The notes under the pieces: generated by a model
What the model saw: the letters and a program-made list of their open reading frames with translations, nothing else
Databases searched by the model: none
Told to the model about the DNA's origin: nothing
In this document: positions 13,001 to 26,207 of the stretch, in pieces
Layout: each line of letters opens with the position of its first letter
How positions within the stretch are numbered: position 1 is the stretch's first letter
Source of the DNA: Brevipalpus yothersi
Lineage: Eukaryota; Arthropoda; Arachnida; Trombidiformes; Tenuipalpidae
Assembly (NCBI GenBank): GCA_003956705.1
Contig: QZCP01000212.1
Coordinates: 101,876-165,875, forward strand
Reading direction: 5' to 3'
DNA length: 64,000 bases
Position numbers and translations under genes: made by a program

Positions 13001-14772
13001 TGTGATCTTTTCCACAGATCACATCGAGTGCTGACAATTTGCCCAAACTATTGGTATTCGTTGATTCACCAGACCAATGAGAATTGATTGGTCCAAAGTT
13101 GACAGCCTACAATGAAAAAAAAGTGAGAGAGAGAGAGAGAGAGAAAGATGAAAAAAGAGTTTAAAGAGCGTGAAAAGTAAGTGGGCTTGCATCTGATAGT
13201 GAAGATGAGTTGAATAGCAGCAAGAGTAGTAGATGGTGGTGATGAAGAGTAAAAATTTGAAACAATTGATCCAGTCTTATTTGATGAAGACAAGCAGATG
13301 AAGAGAGAGAATAAAAGCGTTAACGATGTGCCTATTCGCATGAGTGGCCTGTGAGAATGAGCGAATATGTGTGTATGTATGTGTGTGTGTATACTCTGAA
13401 CATTCTGTCTGACTGGATGTTGTGAACGATTTATTTGTGGTAGTCATGATGAGTAAGTTGAAACAAAGCCTCTAACCTAATTTCGATCACATTCAGACAG
13501 CTATCGATAAGCAATCAAACATGTCAGGACAATCATGGCCGGTCTTTCTGATGAAAAGGACAATTCATTTGGATTGAGTAAAAGATGACAGCTTAACTTG
13601 ACCATGATATTCGACAAGCCGTAGTAAGATGCTTGGCTCGATTAACACACACAACACATCTGATGAATTTATCAATCTTCTCTCTCTCTTCCCTCCTCTG
13701 TTCATTAAGTTATCCTGAATTTTATCTTTCTCGTGTGTCAATTACTCTCTTCTAACGATTTAGAGGAGCAAAATGATGTTGATGTTGAGCTCATTTTCGT
13801 CTTCATCATCACTAAAGTCATTTGCATGCACTTTCTTCGCTCGATGTCCTCTATATTTCAAATTCATTTTTGGAATATCATGAAAGCCCATTTCTCACGA
13901 ATGAAAAAAGAAAAGATTTTCGCTTGATTTTATCAGCTTTACAGCTATCTGGACATCTCACTATCTTTCCCTTCGTTTGCCCATCATAATGTCAATGAGA
14001 GAGCTGGAAATTCTTTTTTCCTGCCAATTTTGAAACATTCTCTCTTTCTCTCTTTCTCACTCTTTGTTTCAACTCAACACCATTGATGGAGTTCCAAATG
14101 ATCATTTTCTCAACCATCTTCTCTTATCCATCAATCTATCAGTTCTCTCTTTCAATCATCAAAAATCATCTCACTTAAAAATGTTCTCGCCTCAAGAATG
14201 TCTACGATTCTCAGCTCGATTGCCATTCATCGAGATGGGCTATTTTCAGATCATTACAGGCAAACTAACCATTGACCTTGTTCATCAAATTGCCATTATT
14301 TACGCAATTCATGCTTTCTACTAACTTGTCTGATTTGAACACTAAATCCATCTTATTTTCTTGTGCATATCATGTTTTAACCATTCTAACATCGAGTCTT
14401 GAAGATGCCGAGAGAGAGAGAGCGAAATTAGAATAAATTATGCTACTATGTTTATAACAGATTAAGTTCATAAGTAAATCAAGAGAATTTTCTGTAAAAC
14501 TAAATCATGACTTTTTGATTGCGAGTAGGGATGAAAGTTATCATGGTGAGAACATTCTTTCCGATCAAAGCTTCGCGAAAAAATTTGGAGCAAAGAAGAG
14601 AGAGAGAGAGAGAAAGATACTTTCTTTCATTCAACTTTTACAGAGCTTATATATTACCACTATTTCTTCTAACCTAACTATTGCCACTATAAGATTGTGG
14701 TCAATGTATCCAAAATGCTGTTGTTGGCCTGATCGGTGGTCCATCTAAAAATTTGATCCACTTTCGGCCACC

Positions 14773-14809
<37 letters not shown>

Positions 14810-16357
14810 TTGGATTTTTGAACATCAAATTGGCTTACATGCTGGCGATGCTTCCTCACCGCGTAACCCTTACTTGGCCTATTCTTGTTCCATTTCGGCC
14901 CATTCTTGGCACATTCTCTTTCATACTTTTCTCATCTAATCCTCATCACATACACACATACACACAGTGTCATCAAGCCCCGCCATGCTAGGCCATCCTT
15001 TTCTGTGCCCCATTCAAGTGCAACTGGAGGAAGAGTGGAAAGAATGAAAAAATAACGGTTCTCAGGAGGTCCACCAAATTCTCCTTTCTCCAACTGGTCC
15101 CTTTTCGTGTTCCTACGTTTTGCTCGATGAACAACAGAAAACGATCAATTAAGGCCACTCACAACACGATTACATCAAATAAATTTGCCTCATCCACAGG
15201 ACAAACACAACCTCAATTAAGAATGGGAGAGAGAGAGGAAGAAGAGAGTAGAGAGGACAAAGTGTCCGAGTGGAGAGATTATTGTCTCCCATCACTCAAC
15301 ATTCAATCTTATTCCACACACACTCTGTCGAAAATTATCTTTGCTCATATATTTAAGAGTCTTGAGAATGCTTATCTAACGGTACTTCAAAAATCTTGTC
15401 AGAACAAGAACCTGAGTTGAGAATCCAGTTGGACCGAAAATGATTCTCTTGGATTCATGATTTCAGTGTTTTCCATCAGACTCAACGGAAAGGTTTCCAA
15501 TTTTTAATTTCTTGATCATCGTAATTCACCTGATTTCAGAGTGTTTTCTAAGTTCTCATAAAAGAAGAAAGAGAGAGAAATTAGACTTATCGATGGAAGT
15601 GTTCAGTGAGATAGATGTATAACGTTATGGGTCCATGCAAACAAGATTCAATGTCGAGCTTGATATTTCGTGATCCCCATAATTCGACGATGACTGGTCG
15701 TGAGAGGAAGAAGAATGAAGATGATTATGATAAAATTGCTGCCGTGAATTGCTCAATTGAATTTTCTCCTGGTGAATTGACCGCTAGTTACCGGAAAGAA
15801 TATGCTTTGATAGCTAACTCCTCTTGGTCATGTTTGCAATTGATATCATTCACACTGGATTCAAATAGGTGACTAAGATCTGGTGTCAAAGTGATTATTT
15901 TCTTCCATTTTCTTTGCTCGTGCGTCAAGTAAGAAAATAGCACAAATCGAAATTCTTTCATGTTCATCTTTCTTTCCGAAACTATCATTCCATGAGGGAT
16001 TCAGGAAAAATCATGCTGCATCACGATTTGAATTTTCCAAACCGATACCAGTAACCCTGAAAATGGGCCCTATTATTGGGCAAGAATCATAGTTAATGGA
16101 CGAAGAGGGGCTGATTTCTCACGATCAGACTGGATCATCATACAAGATTCACCTTCCTTCACCATTTTGACAGTGATAGGGGCCATGATGATGATAGCCA
16201 ATTCGAGGTGAATTATCTTGTAATAATGATTCAGTTAACCTAGAGAGGAAGCTGGGCTAAAGTTTTTAGCTACTTGGGTGAATCGATTGGAAAATGATAA
16301 TCTTCATGATTCTCTTTCAAGAAATAAAAAAACTGATCTCAATTGATTGAGAAAGAG

Positions 16358-16417
<60 letters not shown>

Positions 16418-17328
16418 GATCTGTCCGAAAAGTTCAGAATCTGGGCATCCGATTGTGTGCATGTGTATGATTCAAATATAAAATATCATAACCCCAGGCT
16501 ATATGAATCTTTTGATCATGAACTTCATCATCATCATTTTATCACGAGATGACCGATTTGAATTAACTGGCTCGTGAGAAATTATCAAAATAAGAACATC
16601 AATTGGTAATAGACGTACTGAGCACTCATTCTGTAAATACTTTTCCAAGTATTCATGTGAAACCAACTTCACTGTGAACTCTCCAACAGAAGGTACAATT
16701 TATTGAAATCATTTGAATCACAAATAGCTTGATTGATTAACCGTACATCAGGAGACGTGTTTTCACTACAACTTATACGGTTTACTCTTGATGATTCCAA
16801 AATATGATGAACTTGAAAAACCAAACACATGATTCCCGCTGTTTTCAAAAGCAATTGAATACTAAGATTCCGATTCCACCATGACAGCTTATAGAACTTG
16901 GAAGATAACTGTTCATTGTTTGTGACATTAACTGATAAGCTGCGTATGATCTAGTTCAGTTTTCAAGGTGATACAGATAAGGCTAAATTTTGTGACTCAA
17001 ATTGTTCTCATGATTATAATCTGAAACATTCTTCAAACTCTTAGAACACTTGATTCGGAAATGTCTCATCTCTTGTCAGCTTAGACTTTCCATGAGAATT
17101 TGGGTATTATTCTTCAAATTGAATCAATAAGAGAAATGATTTTCTATAAACTTTGAGAGAGGTTTTGGCACAGTTTTTGGCCTCTGATACAACAGAATAA
17201 TGAAAAAAATACTGCTTCTGATCGAAAAATCATCAAACTATACTCAATCATCACTAGCACCTGGAGGATAGGAATTCGTTGTTACTTACCGCCAAAAGTA
17301 GAATTGTCCTAAAAATATTGGAAAACAT
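10002..17328 (-). CDS. ZP-domain cuticular membrane protein, miniature/dusky family
   Basis: Proposed exons are 17328-17290 (MFSNIFRTILLLA, then GTAAGT) and 13106-10002, both phase 0, giving 1047 aa. A signal peptide is followed by a ZP domain (about residues 40-290) with regularly spaced Cys, the block WMEIQEGKGPWGREVS and the end CRHGCPDAC. Next come about 650 residues of Ser/Pro/His/Gln-rich linker, a furin-like RSRR site (FRSRRSP), one transmembrane helix (GLIIGLTLVTLLVLFALI) and a short basic tail. The GKGPW...GQPMT block matches arthropod miniature/dusky/dusky-like proteins. These are apical membrane proteins that anchor extracellular matrix and shape cuticle; ZP modules polymerise after furin cleavage. 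The linker is much longer than I recall for fly relatives. The distant first exon is inferred from phase, splice sites and its hydrophobic character; the main exon is certain. Confidence 0.82.
14776..14806. repeat. (GA)n microsatellite
   Basis: About 15 uninterrupted GA units in the ZP-gene intron. Confidence 0.95.
16350..16415. repeat. Compound (GAAA)n-(GA)n microsatellite
   Basis: AAAG/GAAA repeats pass directly into about 18 GA units, which suggests the two tracts expanded from one purine-rich seed. Confidence 0.95.
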
Positions 17329-18007
17329 CTTGTGTATGAGTTGATATTCCTTTTTACGATTAATTGACTAAAAATTTATGAAATTCACGAACATAAATGG
17401 CAACAGTATACACGTTTAGCATCAGTTGAGGGTGATCAATATAATATTCCAAGTGATCAATTATTTGCACACACAATTTTGTTCACAGAGCACAGTAAAA
17501 AATTATTGTTATTTTTAACTTTTTTTTTCACTTTACGAATCTACGAACACCACCCAGTCAATCTTGTACAATGACTTGGGGTAATCAAGGTGTCTGTAAT
17601 TAAGAGGATAATCTAAAATCAGGGTGAGGACTTGGAGTCATGATTAGCAGTGGTCAAAAATTTCGATTGCATGGACCAAAGTGAATTGAGCAGAAAACTT
17701 TTGATGAGAGAGAAACTTTTTTCCCCAAACTACCGTTACTTTTGCCTCACTTGAGTGTCCTCAAAGGGTGGTTGCTACTCCACTGACGATGATGATTACT
17801 ATCACTACTACTAACTACTACTACAGCACTTTGATGAATGATGAACTTAACGGTAGTCGATATAATGGTTAGTGATGCTGAAGAAGTGATCTTTCTAAAT
17901 GGCTCACCGAAAATTGTCGCTGTTGATGCTTCGGAGAGGAGGAGAAAGGAATCGGGAGAAGAAGATGAAGCTGAGATTCAAGTTGAGAGCAAAAAGGAAA
18001 GAGAATT

Positions 18008-18011
<4 letters not shown>

Positions 18012-18076
<65 letters not shown>
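18012..18076. repeat. (GA)n microsatellite
   Basis: About 32 GA units between 18012 and 18076. Confidence 0.97.
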
Positions 18077-18080
<4 letters not shown>

Positions 18081-18703
18081 ATGCGAACAGGTCTCAAAGT
18101 CGGTAAAGTAGTTCCGGATCAAATCGGACTGAAGCCTGAAACACAGTGCGATAGGTAATAATAATGATAATAATAGTAACTGATGCTAAAATATATCTGC
18201 ATAAAGAAAAATTTATCGAATAACGGTTAATTCATGCGAAGTGTGAAAATTTATGAATGTTTTGGTTAAGATCAACGATGAGAAGAGATGATTAGGATTG
18301 TGTATTATCATTATTATTATTATTAATATTATATCATGTATGTAACGAATTTTTTTCCCCAAAATTTTCATGACCGAGCCACGATCAGTGTGTCCCTATA
18401 GTTTGGCGATAAAGAAATATTACTCTCCGAACACGATTCATTACATGTATTATGATAAACATAAAAAGGTGCATATTTTCGGGTGTACTGAGGTCTTGGA
18501 GAGAAGATAGCCATGTAAGGTAGATCAACAAAAATGAGAGAGAAAAAATTCTGAACATGAAATCAGGATAAAGATGATAATTTCCAAACTAACTAGCCTC
18601 AGGATCAAGGATGTGCAGATGGAAACTTGTTGAACTTATACCTATCCGGTCCCTGGCTCCTTCCTTCCCTCAGATAACTTCCAATAGAGAAAATGGGCGA
18701 TGT

Positions 18704-18705
<2 letters not shown>

Positions 18706-18763
<58 letters not shown>
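18706..18763. repeat. (GA)n microsatellite
   Basis: About 29 GA units between 18706 and 18763. Confidence 0.97.
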
Positions 18764-18767
<4 letters not shown>

Positions 18768-19130
18768 AAATAAAAAATTTGATTGGAGATGATCAGTCTC
18801 ATGAAAATTAAGGTCCCGCCAATGCAGAAAGGAATCAAGTTTCAAATGATTGATTTGAAATCGTATTCCACATGGCACTTCCACTATTGACCTGAAAAAG
18901 GTCTTCGAACAGACATTACACACATCAGTATTGAAGATATAAAAAAACATGTGAAGTAATAAAAGATTTATAGACCAGGAGAGGAAGGGTTACCTTTTTA
19001 CCTTTGGGCAATGGTTTGTTCCTGAAATCTGATATATCAAAAAAGAATTACCAACATTCAGGGTGCTAAGAGATGTCCAAATTATGATTTCTCTCTTATT
19101 TATTGATCTAACCGGATCTTATAACTCACC

Positions 19131-19943
19131 TCTCTCTCTCTCTCTCTCNNNNNNNNNNNNNNNNNNNNNNNNNNNNNNNNNNNNNNNNNNNNNNNNNNNN
19201 NNNNNNNNNNNNNNNNNNNNNNNNNNNNNNNNNNNNNNNNNNNNNNNNNNNNNNNNNNNNNNNNNNNNNNNNNNNNNNNNNNNNNNNNNNNNNNNNNNNN
19301 NNNNNNNNNNNNNNNNNNNNNNNNNNNNNNNNNNNNNNNNNNNNNNNNNNNNNNNNNNNNNNNNNNNNNNNNNNNNNNNNNNNNNNNNNNNNNNNNNNNN
19401 NNNNNNNNNNNNNNNNNNNNNNNNNNNNNNNNNNNNNNNNNNNNNNNNNNNNNNNNNNNNNNNNNNNNNNNNNNNNNNNNNNNNNNNNNNNNNNNNNNNN
19501 NNNNNNNNNNNNNNNNNNNNNNNNNNNNNNNNNNNNNNNNNNNNNNNNNNNNNNNNNNNNNNNNNNNNNNNNNNNNNNNNNNNNNNNNNNNNNNNNNNNN
19601 NNNNNNNNNNNNNNNNNNNNNNNNNNNNNNNNNNNNNNNNNNNNNNNNNNNNNNNNNNNNNNNNNNNNNNNNNNNNNNNNNNNNNNNNNNNNNNNNNNNN
19701 NNNNNNNNNNNNNNNNNNNNNNNNNNNNNNNNNNNNNNNNNNNNNNNNNNNNNNNNNNNNNNNNNNNNNNNNNNNNNNNNNNNNNNNNNNNNNNNNNNNN
19801 NNNNNNNNNNNNNNNNNNNNNNNNNNNNNNNNNNNNNNNNNNNNNNNNNNNNNNNNNNNNNNNNNNNNNNNNNNNNNNNNNNNNNNNNNNNNNNNNNNNN
19901 NNNNNNNNNNNNNNNNNNNNNNNNNNNNNNNNNNNNNNNNNNN

Positions 19944-20027
<84 letters not shown>
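19131..20027. repeat. (CT)n microsatellite interrupted by a 795-N gap
   Basis: CT units run from 19131 to 19148, Ns fill 19149-19943, and CT resumes at 19944-20027 (about 42 units). The gap is flanked by the same dinucleotide on both sides, so the scaffold probably broke in one long CT array. Real array length and any unique sequence inside are unknown. Confidence 0.97.
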
Positions 20028-20029
<2 letters not shown>

Positions 20030-20684
20030 CCATACACCCAAATATATTTATATACATTGCTAAGGCTTAGTACCTAAGTCAGGTTAACGGTAAATGCCGG
20101 TTTTTCTCCACCATTCATTCACTCTGTCAAAGATCATCCGGAACACCTTTGCATGGTGAGAGTGAGCCTAAATGGAATGAGTCCATGTTCCTGTGGATGG
20201 TCAAATGAACTACAGAAAATTCAACTTGACAGTTGTTGATCATGATAACTTGATTCAGAACATTTTTGCCAGTTCATTTGGAAGGAAAGATAAGGGAAGA
20301 GATACAGCATCATGCAATTCTACCACATTCTTGACAAGGAAGTTTTCTCATCATTCTCTCTTCTACGTGTTGACATTTTTCTGCTTGACTTTTACCAAAG
20401 CAACAGGCCACTGGCCGGTAGCCCGAGGTATTCGCGTAACTGTCACTCTTTTAAGTCCATTAATTTTAGTGACTTGAATGGCCAAAACTATCGGTTGACA
20501 TGCTAAGGCGATGGGGTATGATTAAAGTAGTGAGAAAATCTTGTCTACCAATAAAAGTCAGATCACATCTTTCTATCGCATATTCTTTCAAGGAAGTGAT
20601 ATTTTTTGTCATATTTTTTAATATGTGCCCCATCCAGAAAAATAACAAGAATTTGCGAGCATAATTGAGGAATCTTCTTCAAAG

Positions 20685-23273
20685 TTACTGTGGAGCTATT
20701 CGAGATTTGACCTCTCGAGCAGCAGCCACCATATTTTTGAGAGCAGAAATTGTCTGCTCGTCTGTACGAGTCTTTAGACCACAATCAGGATTAACCCAGA
20801 AGAGTCGTGGGTCGATCACTTTGAGTCCACGAAGGATTGTCTCGATCATCTCATCAATCGTTGGTATGCGTGGACTGTGAATGTCGTATACTCCCAGGCC
20901 AATACCCTTAGAGTACTTGAAGTTTTCGAAAGTTTCGATCATTTCACCATGACTTCGAGATGCTTCGATAGATATTACATCAGCATCTAGATCCAAGATA
21001 CTCTGTATCATATCTTGAAATTCGGAATAGCACATGTGTGAATGAACTTGAGTTTCTGGTCGAACTTTGGCACTTGATAGCTTGAAGCTGTTCACAGCCC
21101 AATCTAGATAGTCCTTCCAGTCACTTTCTTTGAGAGGTAATCCTTCTCGAACTGCTGGCTCATCAATCTGAATTATTCCAACACCACCTTTCTCCAATGC
21201 TAGAACTTCTTCTCGAAGAGCCAGAGCTATCTGGTAACAGACAATCTTTCTTGGTAAATCATCTCGAACGAAAGACCAATTGAGAATAGTGACTGGGCCA
21301 GTTAGAATACCTGGAAGCAATTTAAAGAGATCAGATTATCATTCATATCTGATTGGAAATAATTTTGATTCAAAGGGCTAACAATCAATCAGTTTGAGTG
21401 TTTGCAGTACCTTTAACTGGCTTTTTCGTCAAACTTTGAGCATAAACAGTTTCTTTCACTGTCATAGGTCCTTGGAACGAGACATCTCCATAAAGAATTG
21501 GTGGCTTGACACACCTGGAGCCATATGATTGGACCCAACCATTTTGGGTGAATGCAAAGCCTCCGAGTTTCTCACCGAAATATTCAACCATATCATTACG
21601 TTCAGGCTCACCATGGACAAGAACATCAAGACCCAGGTCTTCTTGGATCTTGATCCATTTCTCAATTTGTTTCTTGATGAATGCATCATAGTCCACATCT
21701 GACATGGTTCCTTTTTTCCATGCATTTCGCATTCTTCGAACCTCCGCTGTCTGGGGAAAACTACCAATTGTAGTTGTGGGAAGAAGTGGAAGATTCAAGT
21801 TTTTAACTTGTGCATCATATCTGGTGTCAAATGAACATCTGTCCAGGCCAAGTGATTGTAAATTGTCCCAATTATCGGCATGAGCGCGAATTTTATTTCT
21901 TGCTTCCTGAAGTTTTTCGAGGGCTGCGCTCGACTGTTGAACTTCAGCTGACACTGAGTCAAGTCCTTCATTGCAAGCTTTCCCGATTATGAAAAGTTCT
22001 TTCAATTTTTCTTCACTGTAGGCGATGCTGTTCAACAAGAATTCTGGTAGCTTTGTCTCGGATGTCGAGGAAACCTATGCGAGAAAAAAAGTGCACAGAC
22101 AAACATTCAGTAATATGATCAAGAGAGCAATAATTTTTCCGCTCCACCACAAGTTCAGTAGCATGGCATGGAAATCGAAAAAGTCAACAAACCGGAGTTG
22201 TGATGAGTGAACATGAAGGCTGAATCCAAATACGTTCTGCTGGTACATGAGGAATGATTCGCTGTAGAAGCTTGTATTTTTCAATCAGATTGCAGCGCCA
22301 AATGTTACGACCATTGATTATTCCAGCACCCAGAACTTTATCTGATGGAAAGCCACACTTCTCTAGGTTTGAGATGTTTTTCTCCAAACCATGGACAAAA
22401 TCAAGTCCGATACCGTCAACGGGAAGTTTAACTATGGCTTCATAATTTTCCAGTGAATCGAAATAAGTTTGCAACATTACTTTCATTTTGGGGACTTCTG
22501 TATGAAGTTTTCGGTATATAAGCTCAACCAATTGCATATCTTGATTGGTGACATTGGTTACCAAAGTTGGCTCATCAATTTGCACCCAGTCACACCCTTC
22601 AATCTCAAGTTCCTGAAGCAATTGAACATACAATGGTAACAATTGATGAACATAGCTGGAAATGCTCTCAAAATCGCCTTTCGAAAACTTGGCAAATGAT
22701 AATGGTCCAATGATGACAGGTTTACCCTTAATACCTTGACTCTTAGCTTCTCGGAATGATTCAAGTGGTTTGTTTTGCATCAACTTGAGGCTCACATCTT
22801 TCTCATACTCTGGTACGATGTAGTGATAATTGGTGTTGAACCATTTTGTCATCTCACAAGCTACACGCTCTTGATCACCTATGAGAGTATAAAATTGAAT
22901 AAAAAATTATGACAATGTCTCAAATTGCATCGGAAATCAAATTAATGTGGCTTTTGCATTTCTAACCTCTAGCCATTGCGAAGTAGGTCTTCAAATCGAC
23001 CGGGCCCGATTGATGTTTATATCGCTTTGGAATGACACCAAACATGACCGCGTGATCCAGAACATGATCATAGAAAGTGAAATCATTTACTGGCACCAGA
23101 TCAACACCCAATTCTTTTTGTCTCAAAATGTTGGCAAGTCGTAGATCTCTCATGTCTTTGAGAAATTGTTCCTGTGTGGTCGCTCCATTCCAAAATGATT
23201 CCAATGATCGCTTCCATTTACGATCAATACCGATGCGTGGATAGCCAAGATTGCTGATCAATAGTCTTCCCAT
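20685..23273 (-). CDS. metE: Cobalamin-independent methionine synthase (MetE)
   Basis: Four exons (23273-22967, 22878-22193, 22074-21411, 21310-20685), GT-AG, phases closing to 760 aa; bacterial MetE is about 755 aa. The enzyme transfers a methyl group from 5-methyltetrahydropteroyl-polyglutamate to homocysteine without vitamin B12. The N-terminal barrel starts with the typical SNLGYPRIG and contains WVQIDEPTL and IQPSCSL. The C-terminal catalytic barrel has LPTTTIGSFPQT, HGEPERNDMVEYFGE and the zinc ligands His644 and Cys646 (SHMCYS), Glu668 (SIEASRS) and Cys729 (NPDCGLKTR), each offset by 3 from E. coli numbering. No targeting peptide is visible, so it is probably cytosolic. Animals normally rely on MetH; introns and animal neighbours show this copy is integrated in the nuclear genome, probably after horizontal transfer. 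The reading frame is intact and base composition resembles its neighbours. Confidence 0.95.
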
Positions 23274-26207
23274 GATGATATACAGAGGCAAAAGTTACTG
23301 CTTGTGGTTGTCAAGATATTCACACAAAACTTTACTGATGACAATTGACCAAAAATGACACTGAAAAGTTATTCGATAAACATAATTCACAATGAAACTC
23401 CGTTCGAGTCATTAAGATGAGATCTTCTCTCCCTCTCTCTGTCAACTGATATTCACTTCTAATTAGTGAGCTTCAATCATTGTTGACACAAGATCAAGCA
23501 AATGCATTCCAGAGAGAAGAAATATCAACAAGATAGGAGAGAGAGAGAGACAAGAAAAATTCATAACCTTTGTTAAACAAGACATTGAACTTACCAATAT
23601 TCCGGCAAAAAGAAGTGGATTACTTTTTCACGAAGGAAGACAGACACACCAACCAGAGAAGCTCTCTACACAAATGATTATCTTTCGACCTGTTTCTCTC
23701 TCTCTCTCTCTCTCTTAGCATTTACTTCTAAATCTAGCTCTCTCTCTCTCTCTCTCTTTCTCTCTTTCTTTTTTTCCCCAATTCTGAAGACTTCCAACAG
23801 TTTGGAAACTTTGGTAAGAAGATGGATGGAAGATAGAGAAAAAAAAATCTCTTACATGAAGGTAAAAGATTACTTGATTTGAAGATAGTACAGTGTAATA
23901 GAAAACCAGATCTCTAATTTTGATCAGTTTCTGATCAACTCGTTCTGATCGTGATCATGATCCAGTCTGGGCATGGGTCATAGCGAAACTTGATCATATT
24001 GGGTTCATTTTTTTCCAATCAGAAGGGTAATCTTGACAAGAGGACATGAAGTGTACATGAGAACCTTCTAAATGAGGTATTTATTCTGGTTTCATTTGGG
24101 ATGAAAAATGAGTTATAGAAATTAAATATTCTTCCGATAAAAAAAAGAAATGAAATGATTCGTATAGTATGTAGCTATGTGGCTATTAATAACTTCAATT
24201 TATTCTGGAACCAGTTTTGGTTAACCACTCTGAGGAACCATTGAGGGACACTTTTTGAGAGGAGAGGAAAAATTTTGGTGGATCATTTGGTGATGCTTGG
24301 TCCATGGTTGAGACTCTCTCTCTGTACAACTCATGTATGGTGGTGATGAGTCAGGAAGAAGATTCAAGGAGAGTAAGTCTGAGGATCAATTTTTCAATCT
24401 TTTTCATTATTATTCACAGGCCTGATTTGCACGTGAAATTCAGCATGTCCGAACGTGATATGCAACCTGGTCATCAATTGATTGAATCGTAACTAAATTC
24501 ACAGGGCTTGAAAATCGATAGATCATCATTAGCCTCTAATTTCAGATTTTTTTGAATTCTATAAATGATATCAATCACATGGATGATTAATTTTTCGATA
24601 GACGCTCTGATTAGGAGATAAATAGATTATACATATTAAATATATTACATGTATTTTTGAACATTGTAATATTTTATCTTCATTTCGCTCAGAACGAATT
24701 CAATTTTAGATAGTAGAGTGTATTTAATGCATTCATGAAACTATTTTTGTTATTTTTCTTTTCACTCAATGCGTTTTTTCTTCACAAGAGTCTCAGTTAA
24801 CGGGATGGGTAATTTTAATTAGTAAAAAAATTTTAATAAATAAAATTTGCGATCACCATTCAACAAAATAGTTTGATTCAAGCATAATTTTCAAGTTGAA
24901 ATTCAACAAAAATCGAACAGAGAAAACTGGTAAAAGACAAAAATACTTTGTACACTCTTCACAAATGAATAGAAAAATCGTGTAAAACTAGAACTATTCT
25001 CATATCAGTCGAGAAATGAATCGAATTTTCATTGTTGTTTGAGCCTTCATCACCTGAACCTGTACTATTATCATGGAAAAATTGACCATTCTTGTTGAAT
25101 AATTTTTCAGATTGTACTTTGCATAAGTACTCTCTACGTCCTTCCATCACGAAACAGGTATTATAAAATCATTAACATTAACAAACTTTACACTATACAT
25201 TGGGTACATATTTCGTAATATTTGAAAAATGAATTTGAGTGTCTACATCTTGGATGTCCTGTTCTGTCTGGCCTTGAAAAATTGGTCCCATGAATAGTTG
25301 AATTATTGTTTGTCCTCGAAAGCTCATCTTCATTCGTGCGATAATAGTGTCAATTTTGAGACTTATTTAGAACATCTTTTTCCATCAAGTGTCGATCAGA
25401 ATCCGAAATAATCATCAATGGTCAGTATTATTTTTATAGCAATACCATTACTCTTTCTCTCTCTCCCTCCTTCGTTCATCCACCTCTTTTGACCCTAATT
25501 TGTAGGATAAATTATTCTCTTATGATCAAGAGATAGTGCTTCAGCCATACACGATTTCATTTCCATATTGCGATTAAATGGTACCAAGCCTTTCTGATGG
25601 CTAGATATTTAATACCACGACACGAACATCTGCCTGAGGCAATCTTTCATAAGTTCCAGAACGATGTCAAATCATCACAAGAATCTTGATCAGCTTACAA
25701 GAGCTTTTTAATGAAAACTCTTCCTTGTGCTCTTCACCAAACACCATCAGCATTTCAATAGTTGTGCAAATGTGTGTGTGTGTGTCGATCTTGTGCATCT
25801 TCTTTTGATCATTTTTGTCACCCTGTTTTGTATTTTTTCATGCACAGCTTCATTTATCATGTGAAAAATTGCCCAAAGTAGTAACCTTGATTAGGCCGAC
25901 TGTCGTGCTAATTATCCTTCCAATTTCCAATCACTTTGCCATCAATATCAACTAGTTCATAAGTGAAAAGTAGAAAATCAATTTGATCATCGCTCAAGGG
26001 AAGATGGCTGAGTTTGATCAGCAAACCAAATGAGCCATATTACAGGCTTGAACTTTGAACTTTATGTGAACATTGAACATTCCTAAAAAGCCTTGGTGAA
26101 ATTGTTATTTGTGAAAGTGATTTTACTTGAATCAAATTGAGCACCCGGTTCAAGGAATTGATGTGATTCTGTGAAGTTAGTTTTGTCCCACAAATTCAAG
26201 TGAAATC
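23274..26207. other. Intergenic region between metE and an SDR gene
   Basis: Divergent 5' flanks of metE (-) and the dehydrogenase at 26208 (+), so both promoters lie here. CT tracts occur at about 23694-23716 and 23738-23760. A 62-codon ATG-initiated open stretch on the minus strand (25147-24959) has mixed composition but no recognisable homology. The rest is AT-rich with nothing I can name. Confidence 0.5.

Larger units (their letters stand above)
13107..17289 (-). other. Large first intron of the ZP gene
   Basis: About 4.2 kb between the inferred signal-peptide exon and the main exon. It holds (GA)n tracts (13125-13144, 14597-14613, 14776-14806, 16350-16415), a GT-rich patch near 13370-13390, and AT-rich DNA. 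Several short open stretches occur on both strands, but none has recognisable domains or flanking splice sites. Confidence 0.5.
17329..20684. other. Repeat-rich intergenic region with assembly gap
   Basis: It lies between the 5' end of the ZP gene and the 3' end of metE. It contains three long GA/CT tracts and 795 Ns. Open stretches at 17838-18158 and across the Ns are only Arg/Glu or Ser/Leu dinucleotide translations. A short ATT-rich patch lies near 18305-18335. No gene was recognised; exons hidden in the gap cannot be excluded. Confidence 0.6.

Noticed and set aside
13066..13341. Alternative signal-peptide exon for the ZP gene (MRIGTSLTLLFSLFICLSS)
   Set aside because: The leader is plausible, but no good in-phase donor lies downstream before 13106; the exon at 17290-17328 has a consensus donor and exact phase.
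17838..18158. Open frame ending in a long Arg/Glu repeat
   Set aside because: The second half is only translated (GA)n; no domain, splice context or homology.
19063..20070. Long open frames across the N gap on both strands
   Set aside because: They consist of Ser/Leu or Arg/Glu dinucleotide translation plus unknown bases; not evidence of a gene.
24959..25147. 62-codon ATG-initiated frame on the minus strand
   Set aside because: Composition is protein-like but there is no homology, acceptor or neighbouring exon.
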